Origin: Eublepharis macularius
Lineage: Eukaryota > Chordata > Lepidosauria > Squamata > Eublepharidae
Assembly: GCF_028583425.1 (NCBI RefSeq)
Contig: NC_072796.1
Span: 126,949,464-127,013,463, forward strand
DNA: 64,000 nt
Direction: 5' to 3'
Part shown: positions 22,851-32,207 of the stretch, one piece after another
How positions within the stretch are numbered: position 1 is the stretch's first letter
How the letters are laid out: the number at the start of each line of letters is the position of its first letter
Notes under the pieces: model-generated
What the model was told of the DNA's origin: nothing
What the model saw: only the letters and a program-made list of their open reading frames with translations
Databases searched by the model: none
Program-made: the position numbers and the translations under genes

Positions 22851-23397
22851 TAACCCATGGCTGGGCCCATAGGCTTTCAGGTATTTTGGGCCCCCTCCAA
22901 CACTTCAATCTTTCACCCCACTACAGCTGACAGTCTGACTTTGGTATGGTAGGTACCAGACCACAGTACATAGCCTTATTTCCATTTTGAGGTTCTCCTG
23001 AAGAATTCTATTCACAATTTTAAAAGTATTTTTATTGCGCGAGTAGAAGTCTTCAGGAAAGCATATTTTGGGGGTATAATGGTTCAATACTGTAATATTT
23101 TGAAGTGAATAAAATTTTTATTATTTATTAAAATATGTATAATTTATGGATAATTGATTTAATATGAGAGACAATTTGTTTCACTTCAATAAGGAAGCAA
23201 TTAATTATCTTATTAATAGAGGTTATTTAAGAGAATCAATTAATTGTAATTTATGTGGGGATGTGCCTCAGCAAGAAAAACTGATGGGCCTCTAGTCCCT
23301 GCGGGGCCCTTAGGCTTCGGCCTAGTCAGCCTTATGAATAATACGGCCCTGCTCCAGAGCCACTGCCAGTCTGAAGAGACAACTCTGACTCAATATA
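22851..23397. other. AT-rich DNA with a possible SINE 3' half
   Basis: Mostly unassigned. Positions 23350-23393 (CCAGAGCCACTGCCAGTCTG) look like the 3' part of the tRNA-Ala-like SINE whose 5' half ends at 22552. Confidence 0.35.
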
Positions 23398-23505
23398 TAA
23401 TGTTGTCTGAAGAAGCGAGCTGTGGCTCACGAAAGCTCATACCCTATCACTAATTTTGTTAGTCTTATAGGTGCTACTGGACTCTTGCTCTTTTCCAATA
23501 TATAA
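23398..23505 (+). mobile_element. Penelope-like 3' fragment with intact hammerhead core boxes
   Basis: CTGAAGA (23407-23413) matches the conserved CUGANGA box, then stem GCGAGC-TGTG-GCTCAC with one mismatch, then GAAA (23431-23434). The common tail follows: TTAGTCTTATAGGTGCTACT. Confidence 0.55.
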
Positions 23506-23637
23506 TGTGTTCATGTATGGCTTATTAACCACAGTTTTGACTATGGTTTTGCATGACTTATGAATGTGGACATCTCAACTTGTTTCTTAGTGCTGCCCTT
23601 CACTGCAGTGCAATCTGGGATACCAGCTGGATCTCTG

Positions 23638-23638
23638 C

Positions 23639-23672
<34 letters not shown>

Positions 23673-23895
23673 TTTGATTTACACACCACCCTTCAGGACA
23701 AGTTAACATCCACTGGTTTACAAAGCGTGTTGTTATTACCCTTATGACAATCACCCTGTGAGGTGGGTGGGGATGAGAGAGCTCTGAAAGATCTGTGACT
23801 GACCCAAAGTCACCAGCTGACTGCAAGCAGAGGAGTGGGGAATCAAACCCAGCTTTCCAGAGTAGAGTCCTCCTCTTTTAACCACTGCACCAGAC
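23638..23895 (-). repeat. Sauria SINE with (GTT)n tail
   Basis: (CAA)n at 23638-23671 is the reversed tail. The body has AACCTTGTCCTGAAGGG-like and GGTCAGTCACAGATC blocks and the head ends GGTTAAAAGAGGAGGAC. Confidence 0.85.
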
Positions 23896-23954
23896 AAGAA
23901 TAAAGAAAAAATAAAGGCGATGAAATATGTCAGGGTAAACAAGGATATGAATAA

Positions 23955-24075
23955 GATTTGGGTCCAATAGCACCTTAAAGACCAACTAGATTTCCAGCTT
24001 GTGAGCTTTTCTTTTTTTTTCTTTTTTAATTTTATTAGCTTGTGAGCTTTTCAAAGCTCCCTTCATCAGATATGA
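23955..24075 (-). mobile_element. Penelope-like fragment, hammerhead remnant
   Basis: On the minus strand CTGATGA (24063-24069) is followed by AGGGAGCTTTGAAAAGCTC, so stem II is partly deleted. The segment AGCTTGTGAGCTTTTC is duplicated around a T-rich tract. Confidence 0.5.
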
Positions 24076-24925
24076 TTGCCTGCTCTGAACTGAATCCTGT
24101 TTTCATAATTTTTTTTTTTAAAAAAAACATGGATTGTGTCTGAAACGAGCCTCTCCCCTTGGCTGTCCAGGGTGACTTGTTGACTAGTGTGTAGGACAGG
24201 ATGCTGGACTAGATGAACCACTGGTTAACCAGCAGCGTTGGTCTTAAACAGCAAGGCTCACATGAGCCACTCTCTCTCTCTGTCTCTCCTCCCTGTTCTA
24301 TCTTGTACTTTACCTCAGTATTAGGAGGACGGTTGAAACTTCTTGCCAACTTGGCATGTTTGTATGGAACTATAGCCACCTGTCACCTCATTCCTTAACA
24401 CCATCTGTTTGGGTTATTTTACTAACTACTTGCTTGAGAACTTGAAGAAATGATGATAGCTTGAAGAGGCAATTTTATCATTCTTCTGAGAAAAAAACTC
24501 TGGCCAAATTCACCCAGAGTTTGACAATCACGTCTCAGTAACGACATCACTCACTTCCACATCTCTCTCACACACAAAATCAGGAAATAAAGTCATGTCT
24601 TTGCTCCTGACAGGTCTCAGCGAATTGACGCAGAGAGATGTCAACACTTCAAACACAGCAACAATCATTAGCAAGTCAAATTTCTACTCAGGTGTGCGTG
24701 AAGGAGAAACACATGAGAAGAGAAGCGAGCTTGGTTCAGCTCACATATTTGATGCTAGACAAGATTTGCCAGAAGCTCCAGACAAAAGAGAAACATCAGC
24801 AGTGCTATGTAGTGGAACTGCCCAGGGGTGAAAAGAGAGCATCTGTTTCCTAAAATAAAAATCAAGGGATGACACTGTACTGTATTAAGAACCTAGGAGT
24901 GACTCTGGAGCGAGTGGCCATGTTG
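24076..24925. other. No recognisable gene
   Basis: Two overlapping plus frames at 24595-24853 (about 75 aa) lack known motifs. A short block GATGCTGGACTAGATGAACC near 24198 resembles SINE 3' sequence. Confidence 0.3.
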
Positions 24926-24939
24926 AGGGTTAGATTACA

Positions 24940-25192
24940 GAGTCAGTTTGGTGTCGTGGTTAAGAGCGGCAGGATCCTAATCTGGAGAGCCAGGTTTGAT
25001 TCCCTACTCTTCTGCTAGAGACCAGCTGGGTGACCTTGGGGTCAGTCACAGCTCTCTCAAAGCTCTCAGCCCCACCCACCTCACAGGGTGATTGTCATGA
25101 GGATAATAATAATACAGTTTGTAAACGGCTCTGTGTGTGTGTTAAGTTGTCCTGAAGGGCGGTATATAAATCAAATGTTGTTGTTGTTGTTA
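24940..25192 (+). repeat. Sauria SINE
   Basis: AGTCAGTTTGGTGTCGTGGT head, GAGCCAGGTTTGATTCCCTA B-box region, GTCCTGAAGGGCGGTATATA 3' end and (GTT)n tail. Nearly complete. Confidence 0.9.
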
Positions 25193-26216
25193 TATTAATG
25201 TGTTTTTTCTTCTAGTTCTTCAGTCCCAGCCTTACTGCTGTAATGCTGTTTTGCTAGGAATCTTTGTGGTTAGACTCAAATGTTATTATCATATGTTGTA
25301 ACCTGCTTGGTTGATTGACTGAATTGCTTTGTTTTACTAGGAATCTTTGCTGTTAGACGCAGAATATCAGTAAAATGCCATCAAATTTTGTAACTCATGA
25401 ATTAACTAAACAGTTCTATTGTACTTGGTACATGAGCAAGTGAGAAAGGAAGAGTAGAAATAAAAATAAATAAATAAATATGACAGAGAACGGAATGGAG
25501 AAGATCAACCTCTTCCCTTGGTTTGTAGCTGCATGTGATTATTCTTCAGGGCTAAAAATCTCTCAGCTTATTGTAAAATGATTACAGTAGATGCTTTTCA
25601 AGAGAGACTCTTCTGTTCTAATAATTTAGTATTTAATTTTTTGTATTTAGGTCTCTGCAACTCTCCAGGAAATGGTTGCCATACGTGTGTGTTCTACATT
25701 GTGATAGAAAGCGGTATAGACGGAAATTGCAGTTTTTGAAGTAATTATCAGCTGTTCAATATTCACCCATGTCCCAGGAAAAGCAGCTCATTATAAGGAG
25801 AAATGGATCACTATTTCTAATTTACTTGCAGTGGTTAATTACTTCCAATTATTATACTGAGTAATAAATTACTACTTCTAATTATGCTGCAAGTACAGTT
25901 GGAACAGTTAGGAATGCAATCTGCACTGCTGTTTACCTCCAAAGCAGGCTTAAGTGATTGCACTTCCAAAATTATATGGAACAATTGGCTTTAAATAAAA
26001 GTAGGCGCCTTAAAATACCCAAATGAAAACATTTTATTTCTTAGAGGTGCCTTGAGGTACACTAAAAGAAAATGCATTATTTTATTTAAAGTACTATTTT
26101 TCCAACTTTCTCCATCCAGGAATCCTTTATATATGCTTAGGAACACTATTTACATAACTGCTCCATACATCGAAGGTTGCTAAGCAGTGCCTGGCAACTG
26201 GTGTGAGACTTATATG
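25193..26216. other. AT-rich intergenic sequence
   Basis: No gene or family recognised. Confidence 0.35.
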
Positions 26217-26224
26217 TGTAGGGG

Positions 26225-26476
26225 CAGGGCTTTTTTCTGGGAAAAGAGGTGGGGGAACTCAGTGGGTTGCCCTTGGAGAAAATGGTCACATGGCTGGTGG
26301 CCCCGCCCCCTGATCTCCAGACAGAGGGGAGTTTAAATTGCCCTCCATGCTGCGTGGAGGGCAATCTAAACTCTCCTCTGTCTGGAGATCAGGGGGCGGG
26401 GCCACCAGCCATGTGACCATTTTCAAGAGGTTCTGGAACCCTGTTCCACCGCATTCCAGCTGAAAAAAAAGCCCTG
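26225..26476. mobile_element. hAT-like MITE (CAGGGCTTTTTTC family), 8-bp duplication
   Basis: Starts CAGGGCTTTTTTCTGGG and ends CAGCTGAAAAAAAAGCCCTG. It is flanked by TGTAGGGG (26217-26224) and TGTAGGAG (26477-26484), 7 of 8 identical. Related copies are at 20659-20973 and 62340-62602. Confidence 0.85.
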
Positions 26477-26491
26477 TGTAGGAGTCAGCGT

Positions 26492-27313
26492 TAGGGTTGG
26501 CAGGTCCCCTTACCCTCTCAGTGTGTGGAGGGAGAGACCCAACATTTACCTTTCTTGGTGTGTTTGTGTGTATGTTTTGTGTGCACTCCCAGAGTTGCAT
26601 GATGACATCACTTCTGCGAAGTGATTTCATTGCGCAGGGCCTGGGAATGCTCCCGTATTTCCCAGAGGCCCAATTGGGCCCCAAATGAGCCTGATTCGGT
26701 CCATTCGGGACCCAAATTGCGACACTGTGGAGCTTGAGAGTGCTCCTGTTGTGGCGCTATGATATCACTCCCAGGAGTGACGTTGTTATGCTGCCTAGGG
26801 TTGCCAGGTCACTTTACCCTGTGGGTGGGAGGTGGGAGACCTGACACTCATCTTAGAGACGTCCTTGTACAAAGTGTGTGTGCACCCTTATGGGCTACGC
26901 GATGACATCATTTCTGGGAAGTGAAATCATCATGTAGGCCACGTGCCACCCCTGGGAGTGCTCCCATGGTCCACAGCATGCCGATCTTGGCCCATTTGGG
27001 GCAAAAATTGGGCTGCTGCGGAGCTTAGGAGCACTACTGGAGTGGCGTGATAGGGCCTGGAGTGCTCCTGTGCTCCGCAGCGGGCTGATTTTGGCCTATT
27101 TGGAGCCAAATTGGGCCTGTTTGTGGACAAATAGGGCCTGTTTTGGGCTGAAAGCGGCTGACTGGCATACAGGAGTGCGCCGCACCGCTGGAGAGCATGC
27201 CCCAGGAGGCATGTTCCCCTGCCTTTCCCCCCAATGGCCAGGTAAGCGGGAGACAGGGGTGGAGGGTGGGACCAGGGGATCCCCCACCTCCAGCTGGGGA
27301 CCGGCAACCCTAG
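26492..27313. repeat. Composite of hAT-like TAGGGTTGCCA repeats
   Basis: Starts near TTAGGGTTGGCAGG, has a second start CTAGGGTTGCCAGG at about 26796 and ends CCGGCAACCCTAG at about 27313. Blocks GATGACATCA and GTGATGTCA-like inversions occur inside. At least two nested or tandem copies are implied; exact limits are uncertain. Confidence 0.6.
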
Positions 27314-27565
27314 TGCTGCCCTAGGAGTATGCCCAAGAGGCCTGTTCCCCCACCTTCCCCCCTGCCAGACAGGTGAGTGGTGGCAGGGGGCAGAGGGTGG
27401 GAGATGCCCCCCCCCAAGGGACTTGGGATTCCTAGTCAGCTTCTTGGAAGAAAAATTAAAAAGAAAAATAAGGCCTCATTTACTTACAGGAAGTTTTTAT
27501 CATAGAGTTCTGGTGAACTCTAGAGCTAACTGGAATCTATGGTAAGACCATCTGAATATATCATA

Positions 27566-27690
27566 GAAACGTGACTCACAAAAGCTTATAACCTACCATA
27601 AATTTTGTTAGTCTTATGCATGCTACTGGACTCTTACTCTTTTCTGTTGCTATAGACAGATTAACACAGCTACCCCTCTTGATCTGGATA
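27566..27690 (+). mobile_element. Penelope-like tail fragment
   Basis: TTTTGTTAGTCTTATGCATG, CTACTGGACTC and the end CAGATTAACACAGCTACCC match the shared tail of the family. The hammerhead part (GTGACTCACAAAAGC) is degraded. Confidence 0.5.
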
Positions 27691-28533
27691 TACCATAGAG
27701 TGTTTCCTATTGCTACCCTTTGTTACTTCCATGTAACTCTAGAATTGCAAGAACCTTTGTGGTAAGAACTTCCTTAAGTAGATGAGGACTTGTTTTTCTT
27801 TTTAATTTTTCTCTGACCACCGCTTCTAGCAGTGGTGGGCAAAAAGACCCGAGGTCAGGGCATTCCCTGCTCCGACCAGGGGTTGGACAGCCCTACATAT
27901 GCCACACTTTTTATTGTCAAAGTTCCAATAAGCTTCTGATTCAACCACGGTTTTGTAGTGGTAGAAGAAAAACACTGGCTTGTTAAAATCAGTGGGGCTA
28001 GATTCTGAGAACACAGTTCATCCTCTGTCACTTCCACCAATGAAACCCAGAGATGGAACAGGCAGGAGGGGGGGATTTTTGCCCGATTTCCATTCCTCAG
28101 TGCAGCAAGCCATCTTGCATAACTTCTAATGCATGAGAGTCTCCTAACCCTTGGCATCGTCTTTGTGAGGTTCAGCAGCAGCAACTGTGAGATGGAGGAG
28201 GCAGGACAAATGGACTTCCCCTGTCCTCTTATGTAGGTGCAGCATAGAATCCAGCCCAGTGTGTATTGACTGGTATTGCTTGAACTTTCCACGTGATACT
28301 ACACATTACATTAACAAAGATGTATCCTAAACATATGTCAGCTGGTTAATGTAACTGCATGAGTGAAGAGTATACATAGGGGAATCTGTCCGTGGGTGTA
28401 TGGCTGTTTAACCCTTCTTGTATCTGCTTATTCTGCACTGCAAAACTGCCATAGTGTTTTCTCCCTGCAACTGGGCTTCTTATAATAACCTTCTTCTTAT
28501 ATATTATTCTTATATATTATATATTATACGTTC
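27691..28533. other. No recognisable gene
   Basis: A 145-aa minus frame (27855-28292) has no known motif and unremarkable composition. Treated as chance. Confidence 0.3.
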
Positions 28534-28537
28534 TTAA

Positions 28538-28786
28538 AGGGACAACCCATTCACTGAACACTGGTGGCTTTCCCCCTTCACTCCAGACATCTCCATTTTC
28601 AAAACAGTTGCAGGCTGTTTGGCTTCCATTTTTTCCTCCCCCTTTTCAGGGATTGCAAGAAAGTGTGGTGTGGTCCCAGAAAAGGCACTGAAAAAACAGA
28701 AGCCAAACAGCCTGCAAACGTTTTGAAAACATTGATGTTTGGAGTCAAGGGGAAAACCACCAGTGTTTGGTGAGTGGGTCATCCTT
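28538..28786. mobile_element. Palindromic MITE flanked by TTAA
   Basis: Starts AGGGACAACCCATTCACTGA and ends GTGAGTGGGTCATCCTT. TTAA flanks it at 28534-28537 and 28787-28790. Arms are inverted repeats (CAGGCTGTTTGGCTTC/GAAGCCAAACAGCCTG). The second copy is at 58532-58774. TTAA target sites are typical of piggyBac-like transposases. Confidence 0.85.
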
Positions 28787-28807
28787 TTAAAGACATGTGG
28801 AAATGGC

Positions 28808-29003
28808 CTCAGAGTGGTTAACAAGTCAGTGCTATTATTATCCCCACAACAAACACCCTGTGAGGTAGGTGGGGCTGAGAGAGCTCTGAGAGAGCTGTGA
28901 GTGACCCAAAATCACCCAGCTGGCTTCAAGTGGAGGAGCGGGGAATCAAACCTGGTTCTCCAGATTACAGTCCTGCTGCTCTTGACCACTACACCAAACT
29001 GGC
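28808..29003 (-). repeat. Sauria SINE, 3' end partly lost
   Basis: Reversed head GCCAGTTTGGTGTAGTGGTC, then GAGAACCAGGTTTGATTCCC and the body with CTCACAGGGTG-like blocks. Confidence 0.85.
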
Positions 29004-29708
29004 TTGGAGTCTGGTTGGAGGGAAATGGCTGTGGGAGAAGAGGCATTGGCCATGTGCTTTCAACAAGAACAAGAAGGGAATGTGGGATGATTGAAGCACT
29101 CTCTTCTTCTCTGCTGATTACTTGGTGAAAACATCCGTCCCGCTTCACATTAGCATTAACGAGGAAAACACGGGTTCAGAACCCCATCCTTTTTTCTAAT
29201 ATGCTATCCTGCCCTCAGGCACATGCTGTGCCCAGACCTCTCTCTCTAAGCTTTTCACAGCACAATTATCCAACAGCAAACAAAAGCAGCATGTAATTCC
29301 TGGAATTGTGGAAGTCTCTGATAGAGGGCATGGGTATAAACATACCTCTGCATAAAAGGGTGTCAGCCAGACACATAATATGATTGCCTTAATCTGCAGC
29401 TGCTGTTTAGCAGAGATATACAGCTATCGGCCCAAACTGGTGAGCTTCAGATATTGAATCCGAGCCCTTGCGTACCAGAAGGATCCCTGCTTATCATGCT
29501 GGGATGTTCAGTTCTTTGCTTAAGGAGTCGGCCACAAAATACCGCCACACTGATAACCACACTGGATGTGCTGTAGGATTGCTGGAGGGTTGCCTCACAA
29601 GATGGTTCTGCCTGCTTTTGGTAGCATGCCATTGCAAGGCTTTGTCATATGAACGCAGGGCGTTTAATCATCACTTTTACACCATCATTCTTAGGCTTAC
29701 ATTTAAAA
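29004..29708. other. No recognisable gene or repeat
   Basis: Only short overlapping frames on both strands. Confidence 0.35.
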
Positions 29709-29812
29709 AAAAGGTGAAGGTGAAGGTAGTCCCCCGTGCAAGCACCGAGTCATTACTGACCCATGGGAGGGGGACATCGCATCACGATGTTTTCTTGGCA
29801 GACTTTAGGGGT
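29709..29812 (-). repeat. 3' end of the CACAGAGTGGTAAGCC-type SINE
   Basis: Reversed it reads GCCAAGAAAACATCGTGATG then CAGTAATGACTCGGTGCTTG and CACGGGGGACTACC, matching 11110-11204. Confidence 0.7.
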
Positions 29813-29984
29813 CTATTATTTCAAGACCTGGGTTTAATCTCATGTGAGTTCTAGCTGTTGTGACAGACAGTGGTGCAAAATTATGATGTATCTGAAGATG
29901 GGAGCTCTGAACATTTCTGCCCTAAAAAGTCATTTGTCTTTAAAGTGATGTCGGATTTTTTTTTTTTTGTCATTTTGGGTACTC

Positions 29985-30095
29985 CAAACGAAGATTTGAG
30001 TCCAGTGGCACCTTGAAGACTGGTAAGATTTTTAGGGTATAAATGTTCAAGAGTCAAATCTCCCTTCGTCAGATGGGGTTCAGAAGCCAGTTTGT
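29985..30095 (-). mobile_element. Penelope-like fragment, hammerhead remnant
   Basis: On the minus strand CTGACGA (30066-30072) is intact, followed by AGGGAGATTTGACTCTTGAA; the GAAA box is changed to GAAC. The tail GTCTTCAAGGTGCCACTGG follows. Confidence 0.5.
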
Positions 30096-30552
30096 TTTTG
30101 GAACATGCTCTTCTGCATTCCAGTGCGCGCTGTATCCAGGCTTCTCTCTCTAAGGGACTTTTCTCCCTCTGTAAATTATACTGAGAAGCTCTCGTTTTAA
30201 ATGAGGTGTCACTATCAGCTGTCCATTCTGTAACAGCCAGCTTATAATAGCACATCTTGCTTTCCTGGTCAAGGTCAGATCTGGTCCGAATAAAAAGAAT
30301 TTATATGCCAGAAGAGCGAACAGAAGTCCTGAATATGATAGAGAGGGAAATTTCTTTTGGAGGCACTTGGCATGAATCCGGTTGGACTTCAAAGTTGCTG
30401 CTGTTCGCTTGAGGTTAGCGTTTCTTTTATATGCTTGCACACCCTCTATCTTCTCAACTGGATAAAAAGATACTATAACACCTCTCATCTGCAGTGCTTA
30501 AACGAAACTAACCCAGAGCACATAAAGCTGCTTTGGAGCTTATATACAGGCT

Positions 30553-30650
30553 TGTATCTGAAAAAGGGAGCTTTGACTCCCGAAAATTTACCCCGTATGA
30601 TCTTGTTGGTCTCTAAGATGCCTCTGGACACAAATCTTGCTGTTCTATTG
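30553..30650 (+). mobile_element. Penelope-like fragment with hammerhead-like motif
   Basis: CTGAAAA (30558-30564), stem GGGAG/CTCCC (30666-type arms at 30566-30570 and 30577-30581) and GAAA (30582-30585). The tail reads TCTTGTTGGTCTCTAAGATG. Confidence 0.5.
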
Positions 30651-30734
30651 CACACCAGTCAATTGTCCAGTGAAATATTTTCAAACTAGCAACAGAGCCT
30701 GTTGTGAGAAAAAATATAACAGGCTGTAGAAAGG

Positions 30735-31172
30735 GGAGGGCAGGCAGGTGGGCATTGTCTCTTCTCCTGTACCTGATCCCAGACAGGTGAAGGTGGAGGG
30801 TGGGAATTTTCACCTGCTCCCCTCTTGATCCTGGCCAGGTGAAGGTGGAGGTAGGCAGGTGGAGGTAGGCCATCTGCTCTGCGCCTGATCCCTGCTGGGT
30901 GAAGGGAGTGGGTGTGGGCATTGCTGCCACCTGCACTCCTGATCCCGGCTGGGTGAAGGTGGTGGGTGGGCACTGTCACCTTTTCCAATCCTGATCCTGG
31001 TTGGGTGAAAGTGGGGGTGGGCATTGCCTCCTGCTCCGCTCCTAGGAGCCTCTAGGAGCTCTCTCAGCCCTCCCACCTCACAGGGTGTTTGTTGTGGGGA
31101 TAATAATATCATATTTTGTAAACCGCTCTGAGTGGGTGATAAGTTGTCCTGAATGGTGGTATATAAATTGAA

Positions 31173-31203
<31 letters not shown>

Positions 31204-31500
31204 ATCCTGATCCCAGCTGGGTGATGGCTGGGATGGGGGCGGGCATTGCCACCTGCTCCACTCCTGATCCTTGCTGGGTGAAGGCGGTTGCGGGCATTGC
31301 TACCTGCTCTGAGTCTGATCCTGGCTGAGTCAAGGGGGGGGGAAGGCATTGTCGCCTACTCCATGCCTGTTCCCAGCCGGGTAAACGGGGGGAGCGGGCA
31401 TTGCCATTTGCTCCATGCCTGATCCAGCCAGGTGAAGGTGGGGAGTGGGCATTGCCACCTGCTCCACTCCTGATCCCAGCCTGGGTTTCCCATCATGGCA
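30735..31500 (+). repeat. Diverged minisatellite, roughly ten units of about 50-65 bp
   Basis: The unit core is CCTGATCCCAGCTGGGTGA, then AGG/TGGG-rich sequence and GGGCATTGCCACCTGCTCC. Units vary in length and sequence. A SINE is inserted at 31040-31205. Long frames across it come from the repeat and are not genes. Confidence 0.8.
31040..31205 (+). repeat. Sauria SINE 3' half inside the minisatellite
   Basis: AGGAGCTCTCTCAGCCCTCC, CAAACACC-type turn and AGTTGTCCTGAATGGTGG, ending with a (GTT)n tail. 5'-truncated. Confidence 0.85.
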
Positions 31501-31589
31501 GCACCCTCTGGTGGCACACCAAGGTAGGAAATGACACCTTATCTGGAACACCTTATCCTCTATATAGTAGGATAGTATCCATTCTATGT

Positions 31590-31776
31590 TATGCCTGCTT
31601 CAAAAATGTGGAAGGTGCATATGAAGTTCAGGAAAAGTTCCTAGATTTTGGAGACGGCTACAAGAAAATTGGTGAAGAAATTGCTGGTTTTGTCTGTGAT
31701 GTACCCAACAAGGGCAATATTCCTATAGCTCAATGCCATGTACAGAATTATGCCAATGGAACCAACATGAGTTGTA
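31590..31776 (+). pseudogene. hAT/ZMYM1-like transposase remnant, 5' part
   Basis: The frame from about 31590 contains KFLDFGDGYKKIGEEIAG and IAQCHVQNYANGTNMSC. The last block matches the R-GQ-YDNG-NMSG type motif of hAT-family transposases and their ZMYM1-like domesticated relatives. The LTR element cuts it at 31776. When the LTR element and one TTGTA are ignored, the frame continues directly into 39723-40003. There is no ATG or upstream exon in view, so this is a remnant. Confidence 0.65.
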
Positions 31777-32193
31777 TGTCAGGTTCAATGTATATACGAG
31801 CTGTGCAGACTCCATTTTCTAATGCTTCTAGTATCTAAGTGCTTTCTCCACAGGTGCACATTTTCCCATGCAGACTTCTCACCGAAAGGGGATGTTTTGT
31901 CTACCAACGTTCCACCCAAGATTGGCCTTGGAGATGTCCAACTTCCCAAGTCTGAGAGCTGTTGTTTTGAGAACTATGGGGGGAGGCTGATTCAGCTGGG
32001 AACTGTTACTTTGTACCTTATGCTTTTATCCTCATTGGTAACAATGCTCTTGTACCATCCTGAATCCTCTATTCAGGCCAGTGGACTATAATGAACTATT
32101 TCTGCAGTAAAGTTTCCTTATTCAAACAATGGACTCTTGTTTGCTTCTAAAGGGAAATCTGTAGGAAGGACATTATCTAGCCACAGTCTGACA
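31777..32193 (+). repeat. 5' LTR
   Basis: 417 bp, TGTCAGGTTC to CAGTCTGACA. It contains ATTGGTAACAA at 32034-32044, the proposed RNA start, and AGTAAA at 32106-32111, a possible polyadenylation signal variant. No canonical TATA box is seen upstream of 32034. Confidence 0.95.
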
Positions 32194-32195
32194 TT

Positions 32196-32206
32196 TTGTT
32201 ACCAAT
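32196..32206 (+). promoter_or_regulatory. Putative self-priming primer-binding site
   Basis: TTGTTACCAAT lies 2 bp after the 5' LTR and is the exact reverse complement of ATTGGTAACAA inside the LTR (32034-32044). There is no TGG start as in tRNA-primed sites. Tf1 and sushi-group elements are known to prime from the 5' end of their own RNA with about 11 nt. Confidence 0.7.
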
Positions 32207-32207
32207 C

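Noticed and set aside
30686-31551. 112-179 aa proline/arginine-rich minus frames
   Set aside because: They follow the minisatellite and a SINE tail; no family similarity.
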